Notes: generated from the sequence alone by a model not told the origin. A stretch of DNA of 5,704 bases from Alphaproteobacteria bacterium (GCA_003694205.1 RFKS01000071.1:1-5704); one strand, 5' to 3'; positions 1 through 5,485 are shown, counted from the stretch's first letter. Numbers and translations: made by a program.

Positions 1-393
1 CTCGTTGACGATCCTGTAGAATCGCGAATCGTGCCGGTTTGCGCCACGGGCAAAGTCGCGGCGCCAGCGCGCCAACAGGCCGTGCAGCGCCGACAAGCCA
101 AGCACGATCGCCAGCTTGATATGGAGCCAGAGCCCGGCCGGCGAGATGATGACGACGAGAAGCAGCCCGAAGATCCAGGTCGCAATCATCGCCGGATTGA
201 TGATCAGGCGCAGCAGCCGTCGCTCACGCGCGATCCAGGCGGCATCCTCCGGCGAGCCCGGTTGCGCCTCGCTGTGATAGGCGAAAAAGCGCGGCAGCAT
301 GAACATGCCGGCCATCCAGAAAATGACGGCGATGACATGGCCGGCCTTGATCCAGAGATAGAAGGGCTCGAGCATCTCCGACCATCCGTCCAT
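1..393 (-). CDS. hemJ: HemJ, protoporphyrinogen IX oxidase, 3'-truncated by window edge
   Basis: HemJ is an inner-membrane haem protein that oxidises protoporphyrinogen IX to protoporphyrin IX, the penultimate step of haem synthesis, in bacteria lacking HemG/HemY. The 131 codons seen translate without a stop to the window edge. They carry family signatures: YLWIKAGHVIAVIFWMAGM with His19, LPRFFAYH, an ERRLLR stretch, NPAMIATW, HIKLAIVL with Lys93, and HGLLARWRRDFA with His104, ending FYRIVNE. Three hydrophobic segments are visible (about residues 12-33, 65-84 and 88-108); the fourth membrane helix and the C-terminus lie outside the window. The start at 393 is supported by a GGAGG six bases upstream; Met7 is a less likely alternative. 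Its ATG overlaps the hemE TGA by one base (TGATG), so the two are probably translated in a coupled way. Identification is by family motifs recognised by eye. Confidence 0.93.
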   Translation of the reverse strand, partial: MDGWSEMLEPFYLWIKAGHVIAVIFWMAGMFMLPRFFAYHSEAQPGSPEDAAWIARERRLLRLIINPAMIATWIFGLLLVVIISPAGLWLHIKLAIVLGLSALHGLLARWRRDFARGANRHDSRFYRIVNE

Positions 394-1475
394 CAGGCCC
401 CTCCACTTTCCTCGCGCACGAAAGCAACAAGCTCGGCGACATGCTCCGGCGGCGTTTCCGGCACAAAGCCATGACCGAGATTGAAGATATGTGGCCGCCT
501 TTCAAGCGCCCGCAGGATGCGCCGCGTCTCTTGCCGCATCTCTCTGCCGCCGGCACAGACGAGAAGCGGATCGAGATTGCCCTGAACCGCCATCCCTTTC
601 GGCAACCACGCGTCCACCACGGCAAGGGACGTCCCGCTGTCGAGCGACACAGCGCTGACCCCGCTCTGACGCGCATAGGCCTCAAGCATCGTCCCGCCGC
701 CACGGGCAAATCCGATCACCGGGATACCGGGCGCCGACCGCGCGAGCGCCGCGACAATCCGCCGCGTCGGCTCGATGACGAGGCGCGAGAACCATGGCTC
801 GGGAAGATGCGCCGCCCAGCTTTCGAAAATCTGGATTGCATCCGCACCGGCGGCGATCTGGCCTTCCAGATAGGCGATTGTCGCCTCAACCAGCCGATCA
901 ATCAGCATCCCGAAACCCTCCGGGTCGCTATAGGCCCAGAGCTTGGCAGCGCGCTGCTCGTCGCCACCGCGACCGGCTATCATATAGCTCGCCACCGTCC
1001 ACGGCCCGCCGGCGAAACCGATCAGCGCCACCTTCGGCGGCAGAGCGGCTTTGACACGCCGCACCGTCTCATAGATCGGCTGCAGGGTCTCCTCGGCGCG
1101 GCTACTGACAAGCCTTGCAAGGGCCTTGCGGTCGGCGATCGGTTCGAGCCGCGGTCCTTCTCCTTCAAGAAAGGCGAGTTCCTGGCCCAGCGCATGCGGC
1201 ACCACGAGAATGTCGGAAAAGAGGATCGCGGCATCAAGACCGAAGCGTTCGACCGGCTGCAGCGTCACTTCCGCTGCCAGATCCGGCTTATGGACGAGAT
1301 CGAGAAAGCTGCCGGCCCTCTCGCGCAGCCGCCGGTATTCCGGGAGGTATCTGCCGGCCTGACGCATGAACCACAGGGGAACGGGAGACCGCCTTATGCC
1401 CGAAAGGACGTCGAGAATGGGGCAATTGCGATCGCACGCCTGAACGGCTTTCGTGGACTGTCCCTGTCGTTTCAT
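393..1475 (-). CDS. hemE: Uroporphyrinogen III decarboxylase
   Basis: HemE is a cytosolic enzyme that decarboxylates the four acetate side chains of uroporphyrinogen III to give coproporphyrinogen III in haem synthesis. The 360-residue product has the expected motifs in order: LWFMRQAGRYLPEYR (residues about 34-48, with the substrate-binding Arg38 and Arg42), ILFSDILVVP with the essential Asp88, GFAGGPWTVASYMI with Tyr164, IFESWAAHL with Ser219, QGNLDP near 298-303, and NLGHG with His335. These correspond to the known active-site residues of the family. ESWAA replaces the commoner DSWAG, a mild variation. The length is slightly above the usual 340 or so because of a 25-residue N-terminal segment. 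The start is not certain: an in-frame TTG at 1481 has a better-spaced AGGA than the ATG chosen. It forms a unit with hemJ and is divergent from ppsR across the putative replication origin. Confidence 0.97.
   Translation of the reverse strand: MKRQGQSTKAVQACDRNCPILDVLSGIRRSPVPLWFMRQAGRYLPEYRRLRERAGSFLDLVHKPDLAAEVTLQPVERFGLDAAILFSDILVVPHALGQELAFLEGEGPRLEPIADRKALARLVSSRAEETLQPIYETVRRVKAALPPKVALIGFAGGPWTVASYMIAGRGGDEQRAAKLWAYSDPEGFGMLIDRLVEATIAYLEGQIAAGADAIQIFESWAAHLPEPWFSRLVIEPTRRIVAALARSAPGIPVIGFARGGGTMLEAYARQSGVSAVSLDSGTSLAVVDAWLPKGMAVQGNLDPLLVCAGGREMRQETRRILRALERRPHIFNLGHGFVPETPPEHVAELVAFVREESGGA
400..404 (-). promoter_or_regulatory. Shine-Dalgarno site of hemJ
   Basis: Reading the minus strand, GGAGG lies six bases before the hemJ ATG and within the last codons of hemE. 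This is a near-perfect ribosome-binding site. It favours the start at 393 over the internal Met7. Confidence 0.7.
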
Positions 1476-1488
1476 CTTCAAAAACGAA

Positions 1489-1492
1489 TCCT
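1489..1492 (-). promoter_or_regulatory. AGGA upstream of hemE, bearing on start choice
   Basis: On the minus strand AGGA stands 13 bases before the ATG at 1475 but 7 bases before the in-frame TTG at 1481. The second spacing is the more normal one, so hemE may begin at TTG, adding two residues (initiator plus Lys). Confidence 0.35.
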
Positions 1493-1527
1493 GAAGGATG
1501 GAAGAGATGGTAGTGGGCGGCGAACAG

Positions 1528-1561
1528 CGGGGATAAAATCCTCTCCACAGAAAAATCCACA
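1528..1561. promoter_or_regulatory. Cluster of three DnaA-box-like 9-mers
   Basis: CTCTCCACA (1541-1549) and AAATCCACA (1553-1561), both plus strand, each match TTATCCACA at 7 of 9 positions and share the TCCACA core with a 12-base period. On the minus strand, 1536-1528 reads TTATCCCCG, also 7 of 9. They lie in an AT-rich patch. Such weak boxes are typical companions of one strong box in alphaproteobacterial origins. Direct DnaA binding is inferred. Confidence 0.5.
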
Positions 1562-1645
1562 GAAATCGCAGCGCGCTCGCTCGGCGGGAGCATAGGCGAT
1601 GCCGCGGCGCAGGCAAGCCGAAAAGAGGTCGCGGTTCGGGCTATC

Positions 1646-1659
1646 CCCGATATTTCGGG
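1646..1659. repeat. Short inverted repeat CCCGA-TATT-TCGGG
   Basis: A perfect 5-bp inverted repeat with a TATT loop. The TCGGG arm is also part of a TTCGGG direct repeat (1635-1640 and 1654-1659, 19 bases apart), so the left copy could pair with the same central CCCGA. No T-tract follows, so it is not an obvious intrinsic terminator. It could be an operator or an origin-associated hairpin, or chance in GC-rich DNA. Confidence 0.3.
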
Positions 1660-1665
1660 TGCTTG

Positions 1666-1776
1666 ATGAAAGGGCGGTCTTCGAGGATGTTCAGGGACGA
1701 AATCGCGGTCATGGCGCGGCGCGACGATATCGGCTACATCGATCCCCATCTGATCCACAGGATGCTCGGCGGATGA
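1666..1776 (+). CDS. Candidate small protein upstream of and overlapping ppsR
   Basis: A 36-codon frame starting MKGRSSRMFRDE and ending DPHLIHRMLGG. I do not recognise it. Three things suggest it is real. Its stop overlaps the ppsR start as ATGA (1773-1776), the coupling overlap also seen between aroE and coaE. By hand count 29 of 36 codons end in G or C (81%), whereas the ppsR frame read across the same stretch has 15 of 35 (43%), so third-position bias marks this frame. The peptide is mixed and soluble-looking (DEIAVMARRDDIGYID) rather than the Arg/Pro/Ser-rich shadow product of the other frame. The start is uncertain: ATG 1666 has only a weak CGGG upstream; TTG 1663, ATG 1687 and ATG 1711 are alternatives. 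No signal peptide or membrane segment is seen. It could be a functional microprotein, a leader peptide coupling ppsR translation, or a gene remnant. Confidence 0.45.
   Translation: MKGRSSRMFRDEIAVMARRDDIGYIDPHLIHRMLGG
1751..1759 (+). promoter_or_regulatory. TGATCCACA, G-box type DnaA box
   Basis: The 9-mer equals the strong DnaA-binding G-box described for the Caulobacter origin and differs at one position from the E. coli consensus TTATCCACA. It lies 14 bases before the ppsR ATG. It also falls inside the candidate small frame, where it encodes part of Leu-Ile-His-Arg, so coding constraint is an alternative explanation. Confidence 0.5.
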
Positions 1777-2645
1777 TCGATCCAGAATCGCGTATCTTTC
1801 ACCTCCATCTCGTGTCCGATGCAACGGGCGAGACTCTCGAGGCGATGGCCAAGGCCGCGCTCGTTCAGTTCGAGGGTGTTGAGGCGAGAAAGCATCTCTG
1901 GCCGATGATCCGGACGCCGACGCAGATGCGGCGGACGATGGATTTCATTGCCGAGAATCCGGGGCTCGTGCTCTATACGCTGGTGAACGAGGAGCTGCGT
2001 CGCGTGCTGACGCGGCGCTGCAGCCTGCTCGGCATTCCGCATGTCTCGGTGCTCGATCCGGTGATCGAGGGCCTGGGTCAGTTCCTCGGCGCGCGGGCGC
2101 GGGGCCTGCCCGGTCGCCAGCACGAGATGGATGCCGATTATTTCGAACGTATCGATGCGTTGCATTTCACCATGGCACATGATGATGGCCAGCTGGTGAA
2201 GGACCTGACGACGGCCGATATCATCCTGGTCGGCGTCTCTCGTACTTCGAAAACCCCGACCAGCATCTATCTCGCCAACAAGGGCTTCAAGACGGCAAAC
2301 GTTCCCTTCGTCCCCGGCGTGCCATTGCCGCCGGAACTCGACGAACCGCTCGCTGCGCTCATCGTCGGCCTCACCGCTGCCCCCGAGCGGCTGGTGGAAA
2401 TCCGCGCCAATCGCCTGCGGGCGATGCGGGAAAGCCCGTCGACGACCTATGTCGACGAAGCCAAGGTGCGGGAAGAGGTGCTTGCGTGCCGGCGGCTCTG
2501 TGCCGCTCATGGCTGGCCGGTGATCGATGTCACGCGACGCTCGATCGAGGAAACCGCGGCGGCAATCGTCAAGCTCTACACCATGCGCGAGGCAGAGACC
2601 GCCGAGGCGGCCAGCGAGGGCGGCGAGCCGGGAACGCGAGACTGA
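1773..2645 (+). CDS. ppsR: Pyruvate, phosphate dikinase / PEP synthase regulatory protein (DUF299)
   Basis: This family is a bifunctional ADP-dependent Ser/Thr kinase and Pi-dependent phosphorylase that switches pyruvate phosphate dikinase or PEP synthase off and on. In alphaproteobacteria the partner is usually PPDK, which links pyruvate and PEP in gluconeogenesis. The 290-residue product opens with FHLHLVSDATGET (residues 9-21), has VLDPVIEGLGQFLG near 93-106, and carries the nucleotide-binding loop GVSRTSKTP at 154-162 followed by SIYLANKGFKTANVP. LTAAPERLVEIRANRL and the family C-terminal region then follow; the last 15 residues are a variable acidic tail. The start at Met-Ile-Asp-Pro is chosen because family homology begins at once and AGGA lies ten bases upstream; the frame is open further upstream but has non-coding codon use. 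It is the first recognised gene of the rightward operon, and its TGA overlaps the aroE ATG by one base. Confidence 0.95.
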   Translation: MIDPESRIFHLHLVSDATGETLEAMAKAALVQFEGVEARKHLWPMIRTPTQMRRTMDFIAENPGLVLYTLVNEELRRVLTRRCSLLGIPHVSVLDPVIEGLGQFLGARARGLPGRQHEMDADYFERIDALHFTMAHDDGQLVKDLTTADIILVGVSRTSKTPTSIYLANKGFKTANVPFVPGVPLPPELDEPLAALIVGLTAAPERLVEIRANRLRAMRESPSTTYVDEAKVREEVLACRRLCAAHGWPVIDVTRRSIEETAAAIVKLYTMREAETAEAASEGGEPGTRD

Positions 2646-3502
2646 TGGGCGGCAAGACCAAAAGCAGGCTTGCCGGCGTGATCGGCTGGCCAATCGCGCA
2701 TTCGCTGTCGCCGCACTTGCATCGCTTCTGGCTCAAGCGCGCGGGGCTCGAGGGCGATTATGTGCCGCTCGCCGTCCGCCCTTCGGCGCTGGCCGAGGCG
2801 CTTGCCGCGCTGCCCGCTCTCGGCTTTCGCGGTGTCAATGTGACGGTGCCGCACAAGGAAGCGGCGGCGCGGCTCGTCGACCGCCTCGAACCCGATGCGG
2901 CACGTCTCGGCGCTGTCAATCTGATCCGTGTCGACAGTCGCGGCCGCCTGGTCGGCTCCAATACCGACGGCCGGGGCTTTCTCGCCAGTCTCGAGCGGGC
3001 GGTACCGGACTGGAAGGAGCGCGCCGCGGCAGGGGCGCTCTTGCTCGGCGCAGGTGGTGCGGCCCGCGCGGTCCTCGGGGCTCTCCTTGGCGCCGGGGTG
3101 CGGCGCATCCATATTGCCAACCGGACCGCACAGCGGGCGCAGCGCCTTGCGGCGCTGTTCGAAGATGAGCGCATCGTCGCAGCCGGCTGGAGCGACCGCT
3201 CGGCGCTGCTCAAGGAGGTTGGGCTTCTCGTCAACACGACGACGCTCGGCATGGAGGGCCAGCCGCCGCTCGAGCTCGAGCTGTCGCTGCTCGGCAAGGG
3301 CTCGGTCGTCGTCGATCTCGTCTACCGCCCGCTCTGCACCGGCCTGCTGCGCGAGGCCGGGCGACGCGGCCATGCTGCGGTCGACGGCCTCGGCATGCTG
3401 GTGCACCAGGCGGTGCCCGCCTTCGAGGCCTTCTATGGACAGGCCCCGGTGGTCGACGCTGCCACCTTCGCCCATTTGACAGAGGCCCTGGAGAAGCCAT
3501 GA
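2645..3502 (+). CDS. aroE: Shikimate dehydrogenase (NADP+)
   Basis: AroE reduces 3-dehydroshikimate to shikimate with NADPH in the cytosolic chorismate pathway for aromatic amino acids. The 285-residue protein has the substrate domain first: GVIGWPIAHSLSPHLH with Ser20 and Ser22, then GVNVTVPHKEAA with catalytic Lys71, Asn92, and SNTDGRGF with Asp108. The nucleotide-binding domain follows with the glycine loop LLGAGGAARA (133-142), the NRT motif (159-161) that fits NADP preference, VNTTTLGM (196-203), VVDLVYRP, and the C-terminal DGLGMLVHQAVPAFE helix that closes on the substrate. All expected catalytic residues are present and the length is normal. The ATG sits in TGATG shared with the ppsR stop and has only a weak GGGA upstream, so translation probably depends on coupling. 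Its own stop overlaps coaE by four bases. Confidence 0.96.
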   Translation: MGGKTKSRLAGVIGWPIAHSLSPHLHRFWLKRAGLEGDYVPLAVRPSALAEALAALPALGFRGVNVTVPHKEAAARLVDRLEPDAARLGAVNLIRVDSRGRLVGSNTDGRGFLASLERAVPDWKERAAAGALLLGAGGAARAVLGALLGAGVRRIHIANRTAQRAQRLAALFEDERIVAAGWSDRSALLKEVGLLVNTTTLGMEGQPPLELELSLLGKGSVVVDLVYRPLCTGLLREAGRRGHAAVDGLGMLVHQAVPAFEAFYGQAPVVDAATFAHLTEALEKP

Positions 3503-4140
3503 TCGTCCTTGGTCTCACCGGATCCATTGCCATGGGGAAAAGCGAGGCGGCCCGCATGCTGCGCCGTTTCGGTGTCCCGGTCTTCGATTCCGACGCCATG
3601 GTGCACGCGCTGCTGGCTCCCGCAGGCGAAGCCTTCGCGGAGGTCGCCGCCGCCTTTCCCGAAGCGATTGTCGAGGGTGCCGTGGACCGCCGCCGGCTCG
3701 GCGCCATCGTCTTTGTCGACGCCGCCGCTCGGAAGCGTCTGGAGGCGATACTCCATCCCAGGGTCTTCCTCGCACAGCGGCGCTTTCTCGAAAAGGCGGA
3801 GCGGGGCGGCGCGCGCATCGCCGCGCTCGAGATTCCGCTTCTCTTTGAGACCGGGGGCGAGAAACGGGTCGACCATGTCGCGGTCGTTTCCGCACCGCCC
3901 GAGATTCAGCGCGCCCGCGCTCTCACAAGACCGGGCATGACGGCGGAGCGTCTCGACGCTATCCTCAAGGCGCAGTTGCCGGACAGCGAGAAATGCCGGC
4001 GCGCCGACTATGTTCTGCCGACGGGCGGCAGCAAGCGTGCGCTCCTGCGGGCGATCGCCCGCATGCTGCGCGACCTTTGCGAGCGGCCGGGCGGCGTCTG
4101 GCCTTGGCCGCGGGAGCGAACGGATATGGCCGATGCGTGA
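3499..4140 (+). CDS. coaE: Dephospho-CoA kinase
   Basis: CoaE phosphorylates the 3'-hydroxyl of dephospho-CoA with ATP, the last step of coenzyme A synthesis. The 213-residue product begins MIVLGLTGSIAMGKS, a P-loop with Gly8, Lys14 and Ser15. It continues with FDSDAMVH (29-36, catalytic Asp region), LEAILHP (81-87), ALEIPLLFETG (109-119), a VVSAPPEIQRARAL strand-helix typical of P-loop kinases, and an Arg-rich lid ending QLPDSEKCRRADYVL. The last 20 or so residues are poorly conserved in character. GGAG lies five bases before the ATG, and the start overlaps the aroE stop as ATGA. The 3' end overlaps dnaQ by eight bases. CoA synthesis has no direct link with its neighbours; the association is a conserved alphaproteobacterial operon. 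Confidence 0.96.
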   Translation: MIVLGLTGSIAMGKSEAARMLRRFGVPVFDSDAMVHALLAPAGEAFAEVAAAFPEAIVEGAVDRRRLGAIVFVDAAARKRLEAILHPRVFLAQRRFLEKAERGGARIAALEIPLLFETGGEKRVDHVAVVSAPPEIQRARALTRPGMTAERLDAILKAQLPDSEKCRRADYVLPTGGSKRALLRAIARMLRDLCERPGGVWPWPRERTDMADA

Positions 4141-4825
4141 GATCGTCTTCGATACCGAGACCACCGGTCTCGAGCCCGCCCAGGGGCACCGCATCGTGCA
4201 GATCGGCGCGCTCGAGATCGTCAATATGATTCCGACCGGGCGCAGCTTCATGCGGCTCATCGATCCGGGCCGCCCGGTCGATCCCGCGGCTGCCGCGATT
4301 CACGGCCTTGATGACGAGAAGCTGCGTGGCCAACCGCGCTTTGCCGACATCGTCGAGGAATTTCTCGCCTTCATCGCAGAAGATCCACTGGTCGCGCACA
4401 ATGCCGAGTTTGACCGTGGCTTTCTCAATGCCGAACTCGCGGCCTGCGGGCGCCCGCCACTTCCGGCTGAGCGCTTCGTCGACACGCTGGCAATCGCCCG
4501 GCAGCGCTTTCCCGGCCAGCGCGCCTCGCTTGACGCCCTGTGCCGGATGTTCGGTATCGACAATTCGATGCGCGACAAGCACGATGCGCTGCTCGATTGC
4601 GAGATCCTCGCCAAGGTCTATCTCGAGCTGCGCGGCGGGCGGCAGCACGGTCTCGCGCTGGCAAGCGGCACCGCCCCCGAGGAGGAGGACGGCGCACCGC
4701 ACCGGGGTGTGAGCGAATGTCGCGCGCCGCGCCCGCACGCGCCGAGCGACGAGGAGCGCGCCGCGCATATGCGATTTCTGAAAACGCTCCAGTCCCCTCT
4801 GTGGCTGGCTGCCGGAGAGGACTGA
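4133..4825 (+). CDS. dnaQ: DNA polymerase III epsilon subunit, 3'-5' proofreading exonuclease
   Basis: Epsilon removes misincorporated nucleotides as part of the replicative polymerase core. The 230-residue protein is a DEDDh exonuclease: ExoI VFDTETTGLEP with Asp7 and Glu9, ExoII VAHNAEFDRGFL with Asp94, and ExoIII HDALLDCEILAKVYLEL with His150 and Asp155, so all five metal/catalytic residues are present. HDALLD replaces the more usual HGALLD in ExoIII, a small change next to the catalytic His. Residues from about 170 form a charged linker and tail, which in the family contacts the alpha subunit. The start Met-Arg-Glu-Ile is chosen because the first beta strand follows directly; the ATG lies inside the last codons of coaE with GGAT seven bases upstream. 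It is the last gene of the operon and converges on secB. Confidence 0.96.
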   Translation: MREIVFDTETTGLEPAQGHRIVQIGALEIVNMIPTGRSFMRLIDPGRPVDPAAAAIHGLDDEKLRGQPRFADIVEEFLAFIAEDPLVAHNAEFDRGFLNAELAACGRPPLPAERFVDTLAIARQRFPGQRASLDALCRMFGIDNSMRDKHDALLDCEILAKVYLELRGGRQHGLALASGTAPEEEDGAPHRGVSECRAPRPHAPSDEERAAHMRFLKTLQSPLWLAAGED

Positions 4826-4852
4826 AGCGGCGCTTGCGGCGCGAATACTGGC

Positions 4853-5485
4853 TCAGGCCGTGCCCTTGGGCTCGCCAAGGTCGAGGGTGCCGATCTCGGC
4901 GCTGGCGCTCGTGCCCTGGCCCTGCTGTTGCTGCTGCGCCTGCAGACGCTGCTGCTGGTAGAGTGCACCGAAGTCGATCGGCTCGAGCATCAGGGGCGCA
5001 AAGCCGCCATCGCGCACGGTGTCGGCGATGATGCGGCGGGCGAAGGGGAAGAGCACCGTCGGCGCTTGCACGAGGAGGAAGGGCTCGAGAATATTGTCGG
5101 GCAGATTGCGCGCACCGAAAAGCCCGGCATAGACGAGCTCGACCGCAAAGGCCGTCTCCTCGCCGAGGCGCGAGGTGGCGGTGATCTTGAGTTCGACCTC
5201 GAAGGCCTCTTCGGCGACGCGCGTGCCGCCGACATTGATGTTGACCTCGATCTGCGGCTTGGCGCCCGGCTGGCTCAATCGCTGCAGGGTCTGCGCCGCC
5301 TTCGGATTCTCGAACGACAGATCCTTTACATATTGCGCGAGAATGGCGGCTTGCGGCGCATTGTTCTGGGCTGTCCCTCCGGCTTGCGAACCGGCACTGT
5401 TCTCACCCCCCGTCGCGCCGCTCTCCGTTGCGGTGGTCTCCGTCGCCGATGCCGGCTGCTTGTCGTCCTTTTCCTTGTCCGCCAT
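4853..5485 (-). CDS. secB: Protein-export chaperone SecB, with extended low-complexity tails
   Basis: SecB is a cytosolic homotetrameric chaperone that keeps preproteins unfolded and delivers them to SecA. The core begins near residue 45: AILAQYVKDLSFENP (47-61), IEVNINVGG, AFEVELKITA, FAVELVYAGLF, LPDNILEPFLLVQAPTVLFPFARRI split across about 128-152, and DGGFAPLMLEPIDFGALY (159-176). These are the standard SecB motifs, including the SecA-contacting surface. The 210-residue length exceeds the usual 150-170. Residues 1-44 are a Lys/Asp then Thr/Ser/Ala/Gly/Gln-rich disordered segment, and residues 177-190 are a Gln-rich run before the conserved-looking IGTLDLGEPKG end. The start at 5485 has AGGGA nine bases upstream; an in-frame ATG at 5512 would add nine residues (MDRKQGISD). 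The 108 bases upstream to the preceding stop show no promoter I can defend. Confidence 0.95.
   Translation of the reverse strand: MADKEKDDKQPASATETTATESGATGGENSAGSQAGGTAQNNAPQAAILAQYVKDLSFENPKAAQTLQRLSQPGAKPQIEVNINVGGTRVAEEAFEVELKITATSRLGEETAFAVELVYAGLFGARNLPDNILEPFLLVQAPTVLFPFARRIIADTVRDGGFAPLMLEPIDFGALYQQQRLQAQQQQQGQGTSASAEIGTLDLGEPKGTA
4916..4957 (-). repeat. CAG/CAA-rich glutamine codon tract within secB
   Basis: On the plus strand this reads as interrupted CTG/TTG triplets. It encodes secB residues 177-190, QQQRLQAQQQQQGQ, just after the folded core. Interruptions by Arg-Leu, Ala and Gly codons would limit slippage, but the tract could vary in length between strains. Confidence 0.7.

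Larger units (their letters stand above)
1476..1772. other. oriC: Putative chromosomal replication origin (oriC) between hemE and ppsR
   Basis: In Caulobacter crescentus and Rickettsia prowazekii the origin lies between hemE and the RP001/DUF299 gene, and the rhizobial origin is also next to hemE. Here the same two genes flank a 297-base gap and diverge from it. By hand count 54 of 100 bases in 1471-1570 are A or T, clearly richer than the surrounding genes, so this is a possible unwinding element. Three DnaA-box-like 9-mers cluster at 1528-1561, and TGATCCACA sits at 1751-1759. No TTAA occurs in the gap, so canonical CtrA sites (TTAA-N7-TTAA) are absent. Divergent promoters for hemE and ppsR must also lie here, but I could not pick convincing -35/-10 pairs. 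The last third overlaps a small reading frame, which may reduce the true non-coding part to 1476-1665. Synteny and box clustering support the call; function is inferred. Confidence 0.6.

Noticed and set aside
441..1595. Long plus-strand open frame (384 codons) antisense to hemE
   Set aside because: Product is rich in Arg, His and Pro with no family resemblance; it mirrors the codon structure of hemE, which has all its catalytic motifs.
1476..1616. N-terminal extension of hemE up to a TTG at 1616
   Set aside because: The added peptide has no resemblance to HemE and would cover the AT-rich DnaA-box cluster; the family begins near the chosen start.
1599..1772. N-terminal extension of ppsR from an ATG at 1599
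   Set aside because: The extension is Arg/Pro/Ser-rich with low third-position G/C, and family homology starts at the ATG at 1773.
1486..1836. GANTC (CcrM-type methylation) sites at 1486-1490, 1785-1789 and 1832-1836 as origin marks
   Set aside because: About one GANTC per 256 bases is expected by chance, and two others lie close together near the window start, so there is no evident enrichment.
1734..2693. 319-codon minus-strand frame antisense to ppsR
   Set aside because: A shadow of the high-GC ppsR codons; no recognisable domain, while ppsR itself is canonical.
2576..3475. 299-codon minus-strand frame antisense to aroE
   Set aside because: Arg/Glu/Pro-biased shadow product with no motif; aroE on the plus strand has all its catalytic residues.
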